From NCBI GenBank assembly GCA_017307285.1, contig JAFKFI010000054.1:62001-126000 (forward strand): a stretch of 64,000 bases of DNA, read 5' to 3'. The notes beneath the pieces are model-generated. The model was not told the DNA's origin. It made no database searches and saw only the letters and a program-made list of their open reading frames with translations. Positions 36,251 to 46,500 of the stretch are shown one piece after another. The position numbers and the translations under genes were made by a program. The stretch comes from Alphaproteobacteria bacterium. GTDB taxonomy: Bacteria > Pseudomonadota > Alphaproteobacteria > Acetobacterales > Acetobacteraceae. Position 1 is the first letter of the stretch. Every line of letters begins with the position of its first letter.

Positions 36251-37234
36251 CTACGACAAGGCCGCGCCTTTGCGGGACTTCCGACGACCCTGACCGACAT
36301 AGGCGAGGTGCGCCGCTTGGCGTCCCGCACTCCGTGCCGCCTCACGTTCCAGACGGACCCGCGCGGCGTCGAGCCGCTTTTGGTCCGCGGGCGCTCCGTC
36401 CCACTCGACCAGGACGCCGCGCAGCCGGGCGACCGGCACAACCAGGGACGCGATCGCATCGGAGAACCGTCGCGCCCGGCAGACACCACGTAGCCGAGCA
36501 CCGATACCGCGGGATCGGCCACGAAGCGCTCGATGGCGCGCACATGCCCTAGGTTCTGGCGCGCCGGATTGAGGAACGACCCCGTGCACCGGCCGGATCG
36601 CGCACGCTGCGTCCAATTCGGCGAGCCAGGCTTGGCGTCGATCAAACCGGCACAGGTCTTCGTCTCCAGCACCACGATGCCGTCCGGCGCTCGCACGAGA
36701 TGGTCGATCTCGATCGTCCTGCCACGCTCCGCCAGGATGACGTTGTGCAGCGCCGGCCATTCCAGGCTCGCCAGCTCGTAGGCGACCAGCCGCTCGCCGG
36801 CGTCGCCGATCCGCGCAGCGCGGTCCCCCGCCATCGACGCAAGTACGGCCTCCGCGCCGACGTCGCGCCGCGGTCAGCAGCAGCACCGCTACCAGCACGC
36901 CGGCGCCGATTGCCACGGTTATCGGCAGCTGCTGGGATCGCACCAGGTCCATCAGCCCCGCAAGGCTCAGTGATTCCGCTGCGGCAGTGTCGGAGAGCGC
37001 CGCCGGGCGGCCATAGGCCGCCATGCTCGACAGGCCCAGACGCGCGGCGGTGACCGCCACAAGCTCGGCAAGGCAGGCGATCAGAAACAGCGCCTCCCGC
37101 CGCGTCCTGACCGCACGGCCGCACAGGACGGCCGCCGCGATCGCGCCCGCCGTGCCCGCTATCACCACCGCGACGCGCGGCAGGATGGCCGCAAGCGGCT
37201 CCAGGATCGGCAACAGATCGGCAAACGGCGGCAT
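36251..37234 (-). pseudogene. Membrane-anchored NERD protein with two frameshifts
   Basis: From the ATG at 37234 the frame gives a hydrophobic N-terminal half with about four membrane spans (RVAVVIAGTAGAIAAAVLCG, LFLIACLAELVAVTAARLGL, ITVAIGAGVLVAVLLL). After a break near 36875 a NERD nuclease-like domain follows in another frame: GERLVAYELASLEWPALHNV, TIEIDHLVRA, GIVVLETKTCAG and NPARQNLGHVRAIERFV. A second break near 36490 returns to the first frame for the tail ending at 36251. A CCGTTCGCA box lies 48 bp upstream. NERD resembles Holliday-junction resolvases; the gene appears inactivated. Confidence 0.6.
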
Positions 37235-37282
37235 CGTTCGTGGCCAGTTCCTGCAAGCCACCCTCAGTGTGCCCGGCGATCC

Positions 37283-37293
37283 TGCGAACGGCG
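37283..37293 (-). promoter_or_regulatory. Transfer-gene box 2
   Basis: TGCGAACGGCG, read as CGCCGTTCGCA toward the NERD gene, 48 bp before its ATG. A near-copy, GCGAACGACGGCG, follows 16 bp further away. Confidence 0.55.
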
Positions 37294-37452
37294 TGCGCGA
37301 TCGGGCGAACGACGGCGCGATCGTGCGGATGGCAACAGCGCCCCCACCCAACACATGCACCTCCACTGCCGTCCCATTGTCACGCCGGCCAAGGTCGGGC
37401 CGGTTCAACCCCGCCTGCGGCGCCGCGCCCAAGAACGCGGCCGCTCCGCTCC

Positions 37453-37522
37453 GGTCCTCCCCATGCTCGCCATGCTCGGCGCTGAAGAAGCGCCTGCGCG
37501 TGGCTGCGCGTGGCTCCGGTCC
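37453..37522 (+). repeat. Dispersed leader repeat, copy B
   Basis: It holds GGTCCTCCCCATGCTCGCC and ends in the exact 19-mer CTGCGCGTGGCTCCGGTCC (37504-37522), with an extra partial CTGCGCGTGGCT just before. It matches copy A at 33116-33166. It lies 87 bp upstream of a small + strand gene. Confidence 0.5.
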
Positions 37523-37608
37523 TCCCTGCGCGGAGGTTGAGCCGTCCCGAAGGCCGACGTGCGCCGCTCCCGTCAGCGATCGGCTGGCATCACACAAGGG
37601 AGCACACC

Positions 37609-37788
37609 ATGACCAAGATCGATTGCATCACCTGCGCCACCGACCTCGAGGACACCACCACGAACAGCCAGATGTTTGAGCAGGGCTACAGCATCCGCCA
37701 CATCGAAACCTGGCACCACGACGGACACTCCGACAGCATCATCGTCTGGGACAGCCCCGCAATCACCGAAGCGGACCTCCCCTTCTGA
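37609..37788 (+). CDS. Small conserved protein
   Basis: A 59-residue protein, MTKIDCITCATDLEDTTTNS, with a CxxC pair and then YSIRHIETWHHDGHSDSIIV. AAGGGAG precedes the ATG. The histidine-rich middle and CxxC could bind metal. No family is recognised. It carries the duplicated leader repeat upstream. Confidence 0.6.
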   Translation: MTKIDCITCATDLEDTTTNSQMFEQGYSIRHIETWHHDGHSDSIIVWDSPAITEADLPF

Positions 37789-37881
37789 GCACCACCGACC
37801 CGCCGGGTCCGAACGGGCCCGGCTTCACGGCTGTAGGCACCAGAGGCGAGCGGAACCGGCGGCGACAAGTCGGCGGCGCCA

Positions 37882-38073
37882 CTATCCCGCAAATGCCGCA
37901 ATCGCCGCGATGGCCGCGATCGCGCCCACCACCCCGACCTGCGCCATGCGGTGCGCGCCGCCGACGCCGAAACTCGCGGACCCCGCGAGGAACAGCACCG
38001 CGCTCAGCAGCAGGAGTGCCACCCACGGCGGAAACCGGAACCGGCGCGCCAGCCGTGACAGCACTGTTCTCAC
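37882..38073 (-). CDS. Small two-span membrane protein
   Basis: A 63-residue protein from a GTG (MRTVLSRLARRFRFPP) with GGGGGAG upstream. Two hydrophobic segments are clear: WVALLLLSAVLFLAGSASFG and VGVVGAIAAIAAIAAF. The positively charged N-terminus should stay in the cytoplasm. Function unknown; it may belong to the transfer region. A longer frame exists but its start lacks support. Confidence 0.5.
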   Translation of the reverse strand: MRTVLSRLARRFRFPPWVALLLLSAVLFLAGSASFGVGGAHRMAQVGVVGAIAAIAAIAAFAG

Positions 38074-38289
38074 CGTGCTCTCCCCCCTCGTCCCCGACGC
38101 CATCCGCCATCGTCCGGCCGCCATGGCGACGTGCCGCGCGCCCGCCGTCACGACGGCTCGCACGACCGCGTCCACGTCCGCCGCACAGGTCCGATGGTTC
38201 ACCAGCGCGGCGCGCAGAACACCCGGCCGTCCAGCGTCGTCGTGGACAGCACGGCATCGCCCGCCTCCTGCAGGTTTCGGCGGCGATCG

Positions 38290-38972
38290 CCGCCTGCATG
38301 GCGTCACCCCCCGCCAATACCGAAAGCAGACAAACGTTGAGCGGCACCGGAGCCGTGCTTTCCAGGAGCGGCTCGGCCTCGATCACCGCCGCGAGCCGCC
38401 GCGCCAGGGCACAGCACCGCTCCGCCGTCTCGCCGATCCGGTTCGCGCCATACACTTTCAGGGTCATCCAGACCTTGAGCGTCCGGAACCCGCGCGACAG
38501 TTCCGGACCGAGATCGACCGGCTTCGGTTCGCCGGCCCCGAGGCGCGAACGCCGCGCGATGCGCGCCGGCGTCCCCCACCACGATGCAGCCCGCGTCATA
38601 CGGAACCTGCGCCCATTTGCGGAAATCGAACGCGACCGAGTTGGGGCGCTCCATGCCGACGAACAGCGGACGCAGCGCCGGCGACAGCATCGCGATCGCG
38701 CCGAACGCCGCGTCGATGACCGGCCAGCCGCGACGCAGATAGGCCGCAACCTGCTTCGACTCGATGCGCGCCTGGCAGGCATCGACGATGACATCCGCAT
38801 CGACGGGCGGCGCCGTCGGAGCGATCAGGCCGATCTTGCTGCCGTGCGTCAAATAGACGGCCGGCCGGGCGTGCGCCGCAAATGCTGCCGCCGCGAACAC
38901 CGCGTTCACCTCGCCCTCCGCGCGAAGCCGTCGGCCGAGCGCAGCGGAATCACGACGCTTTCCACCTCGCAC
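38290..38972 (-). pseudogene. PLP-dependent decarboxylase remnant
   Basis: Pieces of an aromatic-amino-acid-decarboxylase-like enzyme lie in order but in two frames. AFGAIAMLSPALRPLFVGME and SVAFDFRKWAQVPYDAGCIV contain the lysine that binds pyridoxal phosphate (F-R-K-W). After a break near 38560, ELSRGFRTLKVWMTLKVYGA and PVPLNVCLLSVL follow. Upstream, DADVIVDACQARIESKQVAA looks like a fragment of a different PLP enzyme, so the locus may be a scrambled fusion. It is unrelated to conjugation and clearly broken. Confidence 0.6.
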
Positions 38973-39039
38973 TCGATCAGCGGCAGAGTCTGCGCGGGAG
39001 CTTTGCGAATGGCGATCCTACTGGACAGACCGCTCGGCA

Positions 39040-39438
39040 TCAGTGTGGATGTATAAAGCCGGGCCGTCCGTTTGACATAAGCGCGGGAATACATTTCGCC
39101 GTAGGATCGCCCAGGCTGTGGTAGGGTCGGAGAGAGTTCGCCATCACCCACACGGTCTGGCCGTTTGGAAATAGTGCCTCCACAAAGCCGTTCACCGGTT
39201 TGACAGGCTCTCGAACAGCAAGCGTGTTTGGCGCCGACCCTAGAATCGGAGCCGACAAGGACGGATTGGCCCGCACCGGGACTTGGACCGACGAGTCCAT
39301 GGACTGCTGTTCGGTCAAGTTCAGCATCATGCAGACATAACCAGGAAGTGGCTTAACTGCCGTAGTCCCCTGAGCGCAGACACTGGTAGCAACCGACATC
39401 GCCGCGATCGCCGTTAAGACACATCGCCTTACATTCAT
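39040..39438 (-). CDS. Secreted SH3-like protein
   Basis: A 132-residue protein from the ATG at 39438, with a signal peptide (RRCVLTAIAAMSVATSVCAQ). The mature part resembles a bacterial SH3 domain (VPVRANPSLSAPILGSAPNT, then GFVEALFPNGQTVWVMANSL), a fold that often binds peptidoglycan. It follows a lytic transglycosylase on the same strand, 14 bp away. A wall-related role in building the transfer channel is likely. Base use here is less GC-rich than in neighbours. Confidence 0.65.
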   Translation of the reverse strand: MNVRRCVLTAIAAMSVATSVCAQGTTAVKPLPGYVCMMLNLTEQQSMDSSVQVPVRANPSLSAPILGSAPNTLAVREPVKPVNGFVEALFPNGQTVWVMANSLRPYHSLGDPTAKCIPALMSNGRPGFIHPH

Positions 39439-39452
39439 GGCTTCGCCTCCTG

Positions 39453-40328
39453 TTAGGACAAAACGAACTGACCGGCAGCATTCCCGATCTTGGCAGCTAC
39501 CGCAGCCCTCCATTGACCGACCGTCTCACCCGACGTAATTCCGTTGCGGACAAGGATAGCAGCCGAGACGTTGGGCATAGCCGATGCGACGGTGTCGGAA
39601 TTACCCGCTTGCGCCAACCCGGCCGCGTTCCCTGGTCCGAAATTGTAGTATCCTCGAACATCCAAAACCGACGGGTTCGAAATACCTTTCGACTGCAAAT
39701 ACTGGGCCCCCTGCAACAGGTACTCAGAAGCTGCAATGGATTGCGTGGCAGGGTCGTTTTGCCCGGCGGCCCCAGGCACGATCTGATTCGCGAGGGCAGG
39801 ATTCGCGGCAACCGCCGCGTTGATCATGGAGGTGTAGGACGCGGCCGTCATTTGGAATGCGCCGGTGATCGAACCCAATCCGCCGACATTCTGGCAGCCA
39901 CTTTCTAGCACGCATGTCGCGGCGAGCGCCGTCGGGTTCACGCCTATCAACTGAGCCGCGCTGACGGCCGCCCCTCCCCAGGGTTGACCGATCATCGTGT
40001 TAAGCGCGTTGCTCGGTCCCACGTTGCCCCCGCCCCCGCCCGCACCTCCACCATCGCCGCCAGTCCCACCGGCGCCAGCGCCAGGGAACGGGTTCAGCGT
40101 GCCGACGACGATCGTGATCGGCGGCACGCCTGGCTCGGAAACGTAAGGTCGCACCTGAACCGGCGGTCCGTTCAACGTCGTGGGCACCTGGCCGGATGCC
40201 GACGCTCCGACGCAGAACAGGGCCAGCGCACCAGCCGCCACCAGTACGGCCCGGCGGTGTTGGGAAAGGCGTGGCGTGGGCTCGGATCCGACGCGCACCC
40301 TCCACGGTAGGACCAGATGATTCTGCAT
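39453..40328 (-). CDS. Secreted lytic transglycosylase-like protein
   Basis: A 291-residue protein. A long N-region signal or anchor (AVLVAAGALALFCVGASASG) is followed by a glycine-rich linker. The SLT-like core has ALAATCVLESGCQN with the probable catalytic glutamate, then GAFQMTAASYTSMINAA and VLDVRGYYNFGPGNAAGL. Such enzymes open peptidoglycan for conjugation channels. I chose the ATG at 40328 because AGGAGGAGG lies just upstream and the transfer-gene box sits 42 bp before it. Confidence 0.7.
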   Translation of the reverse strand: MQNHLVLPWRVRVGSEPTPRLSQHRRAVLVAAGALALFCVGASASGQVPTTLNGPPVQVRPYVSEPGVPPITIVVGTLNPFPGAGAGGTGGDGGGAGGGGGNVGPSNALNTMIGQPWGGAAVSAAQLIGVNPTALAATCVLESGCQNVGGLGSITGAFQMTAASYTSMINAAVAANPALANQIVPGAAGQNDPATQSIAASEYLLQGAQYLQSKGISNPSVLDVRGYYNFGPGNAAGLAQAGNSDTVASAMPNVSAAILVRNGITSGETVGQWRAAVAAKIGNAAGQFVLS

Positions 40329-40370
40329 AGAGCCTCCTCCTGCTGGGAGGCTCACATTGGCGAACCCGTC

Positions 40371-40397
40371 TGCGAACGGCGGCTTGCCTTTTCGCAG
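40371..40397 (-). promoter_or_regulatory. Transfer-gene box 3, double
   Basis: GCCGCCGTTCGCA in gene direction (40371-40383). Here CTGCGAA (40370-40376) has an exact inverted partner TTCGCAG (40391-40397), which suggests that a dimeric protein binds. Confidence 0.65.
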
Positions 40398-40405
40398 GCT
40401 TCGAC

Positions 40406-41014
40406 TCACTGGTTGGCTTGCGCGAAGCTGGTCACGTCGCAGTAGAGATGCCCCTTCGCCTGGAGAGGATTGGCGAGACACTGCACGAGCGCGTTGGTCG
40501 CCGCCGGATCCCCCCAGGCGCCCAAGACATAGCCACCCAGGAACAAGCCCAGCGTCACCAGGCCGACGACGGCATACCGTCGTCGCTGGACGCCATCGTT
40601 CCAGCGGCGCTCGCGCAGCACAAGCGCGCCTTGCAGTTTCTCGACGAACAGCGGCAGCGTCTCCTTGATCATCTTGTCGGTTACGTTCACCTGCTCGACC
40701 TGCAGGGCGATCTGCGCGTTGCGCGCCTGTCGGATCGCCAACTCCCCGTTCTGGGTCGCGGCAACCGCCAGCCGAGTGGCTGCTGCGAGCTTTTCCATTT
40801 CGGCGTTGGCGGCCGTGGTGACTTGCGCCACCACGGCCTCGATCCTCGCCGTCTGCGCCTCGCTGATGTCGGCAAGCGCCTCCAGTGTGAGTGCCTGCCC
40901 ATTGAGCCAGCGTCCCAACGGGCCGCCCGGCTCGATGCCCTCGCTCCGACCATCCTCGATGAGACGGTCAACCGCTTCCCGCAGCCGCTCGGCCACCTCA
41001 GTCACGGCAGCCAC
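40406..41014 (-). CDS. Coiled-coil membrane protein of the transfer region
   Basis: A 202-residue protein. Residues 40-140 are long helices with coiled-coil character (DISEAQTARIEAVVAQVTTA, then QIALQVEQVNVTDKMIKE). One membrane span lies near the end (YAVVGLVTLGLFLGGYVLGA), and the C-terminus has two cysteines. It overlaps the gene upstream by 13 bp. The layout recalls mobilisation proteins that tether the relaxosome to the membrane, but no family is certain. Confidence 0.6.
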   Translation of the reverse strand: MAAVTEVAERLREAVDRLIEDGRSEGIEPGGPLGRWLNGQALTLEALADISEAQTARIEAVVAQVTTAANAEMEKLAAATRLAVAATQNGELAIRQARNAQIALQVEQVNVTDKMIKETLPLFVEKLQGALVLRERRWNDGVQRRRYAVVGLVTLGLFLGGYVLGAWGDPAATNALVQCLANPLQAKGHLYCDVTSFAQANQ

Positions 41015-41829
41015 TCCTTCGTACCGGCTGCCTCGTGCTCACGTTCGAAGGTGTCCAGCCACGTCTTGGTCATGTGGTAGAGCGTCGGGCTCGCCTTGAC
41101 ACCGAACCGGTCTGACTTGCCGTCGAGCACATCATAGAAGCCCAGGCCCCGCTCCCGCAGGACGCTCAGGCAGGTCAATCGGCGCATGAACACCGGCCGG
41201 ACGCCGTCCTTGACGAGCGCTTCGAAGTCAGGGTGGCCGAGAATCGCATCGAACGCTCCCAGGGTCGTCTGACCGTGGCGGATCACCCCCTCGTTCAGCA
41301 CCAGCACGGTCCGCTCGCAGCGAAGCTCGCCCGACTTGATCAATTGGGTCGCGTGACGGAAGTCCTCCATCTCGGGCCCCAGGAACATGGCCACTGTCGG
41401 CTCCACCCCGAACTCACGGCAGAACGGGATCAGGGCCAGGTCGCGAAGGTATTCCTGGAGAACCCGGTCGCCACCACTGAGATCGAGGACGCACGACACC
41501 GCATCCTGGACCATCTGGTCGAACGCGTTCGACATCCAGGATTTAACGTCCGGCAATTCGTCCGTCAGCGGCGAGCTGGCCCCGTCGGGGATCGGCCGAC
41601 CTTCGGCGTCGAATGCCGGATAGAGAGTGCTGAGTGTTCGGCTGCGCAGATCCCCGTCCAGCGGCCTCACCCGGCGGCCCTGATGCCGCGCACGTTGCAC
41701 GAATAGGTCCAACGCGGTGCTGCCGCCGGTTCGTCCCCGTCCCCACCGGATGACCAACTGGACCATCCGGCTGACGATGTCGGCCAGCGCGTCCTCGGCC
41801 TTCATGTTTCCGTCCATTGCATCCCTCAC
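41002..41829 (-). CDS. ParA/StbB-like ATPase with degenerate P-loop
   Basis: A 275-residue protein resembling plasmid StbB and ParA-like ATPases: RRVRPLDGDLRSRTLSTLYP after the P-loop, then VLDLSGGDRVLQEYLRDLAL and VLVLNEGVIRHGQTTLGAFD. The P-loop reads GRGRTGGST (residues 30-38), with glycine where the Walker lysine is expected. This could mean loss of hydrolysis or a distinct family feature. It overlaps its neighbours on both sides, so it is part of a three-gene operon with the coiled-coil protein. A role in positioning or stabilising the relaxosome is inferred. Confidence 0.6.
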   Translation of the reverse strand: MRDAMDGNMKAEDALADIVSRMVQLVIRWGRGRTGGSTALDLFVQRARHQGRRVRPLDGDLRSRTLSTLYPAFDAEGRPIPDGASSPLTDELPDVKSWMSNAFDQMVQDAVSCVLDLSGGDRVLQEYLRDLALIPFCREFGVEPTVAMFLGPEMEDFRHATQLIKSGELRCERTVLVLNEGVIRHGQTTLGAFDAILGHPDFEALVKDGVRPVFMRRLTCLSVLRERGLGFYDVLDGKSDRFGVKASPTLYHMTKTWLDTFEREHEAAGTKEWLP

Positions 41830-42269
41830 ATTTGCCGCCCACTGCGTTCAGCCATGGCTCGACGAAGACGGGCGATGTGTTCGTCGGCTGTCGGTGCGAC
41901 CGCCTTGCCCGGTACGCTCTGGGCCGCATGCGGCGGCGGGGTTGCCTCCTGCGGCCGCCAGTCCGGGGAAATGCGGGAGGGGGGTTTCCGCCCTGGCGCT
42001 TCGTCGGCCTTTGGCTTGTCGGCCGCCAGCTTCCGAACGTGTCGCCATGTGCGACGAGCCGCCTCCGGCGATGGAGGCTTCCCGAAGCCGTCCGTCAGCC
42101 CGAGGCCCTCGAACTTTGTACAAAGCTGCTTCCAACGCGGTCGTCGGCCATTGGCGGCGGCGACCATCTCGTCGTGATGGTCCAGCATCCACCAGAACAG
42201 ACTGGACCTCTCCCCGCCACGCTCCAGCACCGGCAGGATGGCTTTTAGCTGACGCTTCGATTTCGGCAT
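41826..42269 (-). CDS. Conserved hypothetical protein, first gene of the operon
   Basis: A 147-residue protein: MPKSKRQLKAILPVLERGGE, SLFWWMLDHHDEMVAAANGR and EAARRTWRHVRKLAADKP, followed by a disordered proline-rich tail. I recall similar proteins near relaxase genes in alphaproteobacteria. The basic helical N-terminal part suggests DNA binding, perhaps at oriT. A transfer-gene box lies 38 bp upstream. Its last 4 bp overlap the ParA-like gene. Confidence 0.65.
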   Translation of the reverse strand: MPKSKRQLKAILPVLERGGERSSLFWWMLDHHDEMVAAANGRRPRWKQLCTKFEGLGLTDGFGKPPSPEAARRTWRHVRKLAADKPKADEAPGRKPPSRISPDWRPQEATPPPHAAQSVPGKAVAPTADEHIARLRRAMAERSGRQM

Positions 42270-42307
42270 GTCCGCCCTCCTCGCGCACCCATCGTGGGGC
42301 GCCAGTC

Positions 42308-42320
42308 TGCGAACGGCGGC
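42308..42320 (-). promoter_or_regulatory. Transfer-gene box 4
   Basis: GCCGCCGTTCGCA in gene direction, 38 bp before the ATG at 42269. It overlaps one arm of a 9-bp inverted repeat. Confidence 0.6.
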
Positions 42321-42509
42321 AGCTTTTTTCACTGCCGCCGATGGCTGAGGAACCGCGAAGCGGAGGACGGGCGGAGGTCGTGCGGAGCACGGGCGGAGGG
42401 ATCGCGGATGAGGAGCGGATGGTGAAGGTGGGAGACGTATATGCACCAATGCACCGGCGGTGCCCTTGGAAGGGGAGCCTTGAACTTGCGGGTTCGCGCT
42501 ACTCCGCGC

Positions 42510-42522
42510 GCCGCCGTTCGCA
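42510..42522 (+). promoter_or_regulatory. Transfer-gene box 5
   Basis: GCCGCCGTTCGCA on the + strand, 44 bp before the ATG at 42567, which opens the broken BRO locus. Confidence 0.55.
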
Positions 42523-42566
42523 GGCCGGCCGGCTTGAGAAGCTCTTGCCCCGCACACAAGGCGAGA

Positions 42567-43109
42567 ATGGACCAGGAACAGACGACTTACTCGAACGGGC
42601 GCAGCGAACCGCACAGGCGGAGCGGCCGGTGCACGTCGTCGACGAGAGCGGGCTCGACAGCCTGAGCTTCACCTCCCGAAAGCCCCAGGCGAAGGCGTTC
42701 CGCCGCTGGGTGCCGGGGAGGCTCTGCCGACGATCCGCTGGACCGGCCGCTACGAGGTGGCATCCGGGGCGGTGGACGGGCAGCCGAGCAATCCTTACGC
42801 CAGTCACCTCAGCGTCCCACGGCATGACCGCTACCTCGTCGGCGCCCTGCCCGACGGGCCGCTGAACGTGCGCCGGACCGACTACGACGACCTGATCGGC
42901 GAGCGGACCGCTCTCGATTGTCAGATCATAGTCTGCGCCCTGAAGACGACCGCCGGCTTCTGGCATCTGACCCAGCGGCTGCGGGCCATCGGCGTCGAAC
43001 CCGCAGGCGGCTTCGCCCGGACGAAACTCGAACAGGCGATCCTCGAAGGGGCGACCTCTCCGGCCACTACCTCCGTGTCGACAGCCGGCCCATGGTCATC
43101 GACGCGTAG
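42567..43109 (+). pseudogene. BRO-N family protein, truncated and frameshifted
   Basis: The second half of a BRO-N domain is clear: VHVVDESGLDSLSFTSRKPQ and AKAFRRWV in one frame, then LPTIRWTGRYE in another, with the break near 42715. The first 60 residues of BRO-N are absent. A C-terminal part follows (RTDYDDLIGERTALDCQIIV, HLTQRLRAIGVEPAGGFART). The ATG at 42567 has a transfer box upstream but opens the wrong frame. BRO proteins are phage and plasmid DNA-binding regulators. The gene is not functional as read. Confidence 0.6.
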
Positions 43110-43135
43110 CTTCCGCCTTCCGACCCGCCGTCGCC

Positions 43136-43148
43136 GCCGCCGTTCGCA
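43136..43148 (+). promoter_or_regulatory. Transfer-gene box 6
   Basis: GCCGCCGTTCGCA, 42 bp before the ATG of the small gene that precedes the relaxase. AATAAAG follows directly, one of the few AT-rich spots here. Confidence 0.65.
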
Positions 43149-43190
43149 AATAAAGCCGCGACGCTCAAGGCGCACACGGAGGAGACAGGC

Positions 43191-43511
43191 ATGAAGCGAC
43201 TGAGCGCGGCGGCGAGCGCCGTGATCGAGGAGCAGGAGGGCATCCAGAAGACCCTCGCCGTGATCGAGGAGCAGGGCCGCCAGACCCTCGAGCTGGTCAA
43301 GGCGATGATCGGCCTGCTGCTGCCGAAGGAGGGCCGCGAAGGGCCCTCCTTCGAGGAACTGTTGGCAAAGCTGGTGGCCCAGCAACACGAGGCGCTCGTG
43401 CTCGCCAAGGTTACGCAGGCCGATGTCGCCCGGCTTCCCGAGACCCTGCCGCCGGCCATCGCCGAAGCAATCGAGCATCGCGCCGGTTTCGGGAGGGCGT
43501 CCCGGTCGTGA
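43191..43511 (+). CDS. Small coiled-coil protein upstream of relaxase
   Basis: A 106-residue helical protein: VIEEQEGIQKTLAVIEEQGR then QTLELVKAMIGLLLP, and FEELLAKLVAQQHEALVLAK. The VIEEQ repeat suggests a coiled coil. GGAGGAGA precedes the ATG. Its stop overlaps the relaxase start, so it is translationally coupled and probably a relaxosome accessory protein. No named family is certain. Confidence 0.65.
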   Translation: MKRLSAAASAVIEEQEGIQKTLAVIEEQGRQTLELVKAMIGLLLPKEGREGPSFEELLAKLVAQQHEALVLAKVTQADVARLPETLPPAIAEAIEHRAGFGRASRS

Positions 43512-46500
43512 TGAATTTCCGCAAGATCGCGGCCGCCTCCAAGGGCAAGCTGCTCCTGCGCTATTTCACCGAGGACACGCCGGAGCCGATCCATCCGCCG
43601 GCGCTGGACGCGAACGGCCGGCAGCTCGAGGAGGGCGGCCGGCTGACCGCCTACTACACGGGTCGGGACAGCCGGGCGGCGTGGCGGCCCGACATGCCGA
43701 CCGCCGTCGCGCGCGCGATCGGCATCGACCCATATCGCATGCCGCGCGACGCCGACCTGTCGCGCCTGTTCGAGGCGAGGCGGGCCGACACCGGGGAAGC
43801 CTGGTCGCAACACAAGCGTAAATTGAGCGGCTTCGATTTCGTGTTCTCGCCGCACAAATCCGTCACCCTGGCTGCCGAATTCGCGGCCACGCCGGCTGAG
43901 AGTGCCGCGATCTGGAACGCGATCGACCGGGCCAGCGATACCGCCATGCGTCACGTCGCACAGGTCGTCGGGTGGGCACGCAAAGGCGCGGGTGGAGAAG
44001 ATGGGGCGGACCCGGGCGCGGTCGGGTGGATCAGCTTCCGCCATCACACCGCGCGCCCCACCCTGCCGATCCAGGACGGACGGGGCGGCTCCACCTATCT
44101 GGCCGACGCCCCGGTCGCCGGCGATCCGCACGCGCACATCCACCATTTTCTGATGAACCTGGTGGTCACCGACGACGGCCGGATCGGATCGCTCGATTCC
44201 AGGGCGCTCACGGACTCGCGGATCAAGGAGTTCGGCGCCTATTTCCAGGCGGTCCTGGCCGACGAATTGCGCCGGCTCGGCATCCGACACAGGTATGACC
44301 CGACCGAGCAGGCTGTGGTGCTCGAGGCGATCCCGGAGCGCGTCAGCAAGGCGTTCAGCAAGGGCCGCCAGCAGATCCTCGACAAGGCCAAGGCCTACGC
44401 CAAGGATCAGGGCCTCGACTGGGACGAGCTCGCCGCCGACAACAAGATGGACATCCTGCGCGACGCCGGCGCGGCGGGGCGGCTCGGCAAGAGCAAGGCC
44501 GATGAGCGGCACCTCTGGCGCGAGCAGGCAGAGGCGCTGGGTTGGTCGCATCAGACCGTCATGGAAGCGGCCAGCCACGAGGCGCTGACCGACGCCGAGC
44601 GGCACGACCGGGCATACCAGTTCGCGGCGCGGCATCTCGCGCAAGAGTTTCACACTGCGGCGGTGATCAGCCACGAGAAGCTCGCCATGTATGCGGCGCG
44701 CGGGCTGATCGGGACGGGTATCGCCGGTGGCACCGACGACATCAAGCGGGTCGTCGAGCTGCTGGAGGAGCGCGGCCTACGATTGAAGGGCGAGCACGTC
44801 GCCCTTGTGGTCGCGATGTTCGATGATCGCGTAAGGGTCACGAACACCGCGCAGATCCGGATCGAGGAGAAGCTGGCCGCCACCGCGCGGGCGATTGCCC
44901 GCGACAGGTCGGGCGCGCTCTCGGTCCAATCGCTGCGCCAAGCGATCACGGCGATCGATGCGACCAGGCCGTTGAACGAGAGGTTCACCCCCGAGCAGCG
45001 GGCCGCCATCCACGCGCTGGGGGAGGGTGGGGCGCTCACCCTGCTGACCGGCATCGCCGGCGCCGGGAAGACGAGCCTGCTGCAGCCGCTCGTGGCGGCT
45101 TGGCAGGCCGACAAGCGTTTCAGCGAACACGGCCGGGAGGTGATCGGCGCGGCGACGGCATGGCGGCAGGCGGATGCTCTGCGGGACGCCGGCATCGGGC
45201 GGACCTACGCGCTGCAGCCGCTGCTTCGGATGATCGAGGCCGGAGAGTTCAAGGCCAGCCGCAACACCGTCCTGGTGATCGACGAGGTGAGCCAGATCGG
45301 GCCGCGGCCGATGCTCAAGCTGTTGGAGTTGCAGGCGCGCACCGGCATGACGATCAAGGCACTGGGTGATCGGGAGCAGGCGCAAGCCATCGAGGCCGGC
45401 GACACCATCGAGATCCTGCGCCGCGCCCTTCCTCCGGAGGCCCTGCCCGAGCTGCTCTCGACGATGCGCCAGGCCACCAAGCGGGGCCAGGAGATCGCTG
45501 GCCTGTTCCGCGACGGCAATGCCGAGAAGGCGCTGGCGATGAAGCGGGCGGACGGCCGCGCCGTGCTGGTCGGCGGCGATCGGGACCAGGTTGTTGCGCG
45601 CATTGCCGAGCTCTACATCGAGCGGCGGGACGTGCTTCGGGGTAGCGGTTCGAAGCGCGGCATCAGCATCACCGCGCCGACCAACGACGATGTGGCGGAG
45701 ATCAGTCAGGCGATCAGGCACCGGCTCAAGGCGCGCAGCGAAATCGCTGCCGACGAGGTGGTCTATCGGGCAATCGACCAGCGCGGACAGTCCTACAACC
45801 TCGCCGTTGCGACCGGAGACCGTCTGCGGCTGTTCCGGCGCACCTGGGGGACGATCGGCGGGAAGCCGAGCCAGGTCGGCAACAACGGCGATGTCGTCGA
45901 GGTGGTCGCGCGAACCGCCAGTGGCGTGCGCTTGCGGACCAAGGAGGGACGTGTCGCGGAGGTGGAATGGCGGCGGCTGGCCGACGACGCCACCGGACGA
46001 TTGCTGCTCGGCTTCGGTCACGCGCTGACGATCGACGCCGCCCAGGGGATCACCGCGGACGAACACATTAACGCGCTGCCGCGCGGCACATCAGGAGTGA
46101 CGGCGTTTACCAGCTACGTGGCGGAAAGCCGCAGCCGGGGCGCGACCTGGACCCTGATCTCCGAGGCGGCCGTCTATGAAGCCGAGCGGCATCGGCAGGC
46201 ACTGGGCGACGTTACGCCGATCACCACGGACGATCTATGGGCTCGCGTCGCCGAAGACATGTCGCAGAAGCCCTACAAGGCGCTCGCTACGGATCTGCTG
46301 ACGGCGGCGCGATGGGATTGGGCGCAGGCGGTGGACAGCTTCATCGCCTGCCACCACGCCATCGAGACGGCGCAACGCGACAACCCGGATTTTGGCCGGG
46401 ACGCGCTGAAGCGCTACCGGGCGCAGGCGATCGACGAGAGCCTGTCGCGGCACCTGGTCGCGCTCGGCGCCGCCATGGACCGGAATGCCGCTGAACGGCA

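Larger units (their letters stand above)
42270..42566. other. Divergent intergenic region, candidate oriT
   Basis: This 297-bp region separates minus-strand mobilisation genes from the relaxase side. It holds a perfect 9-bp inverted repeat CGGCGGCAG/CTGCCGCCG (42314-42340), transfer boxes at both ends, and a stretch with more A and T (ACGTATATGCACCAATGCA, about 42438-42456) beside a GCACC/GGTGC repeat. Such features are usual for oriT, but no known MobF nic site is recognised. Confidence 0.35.
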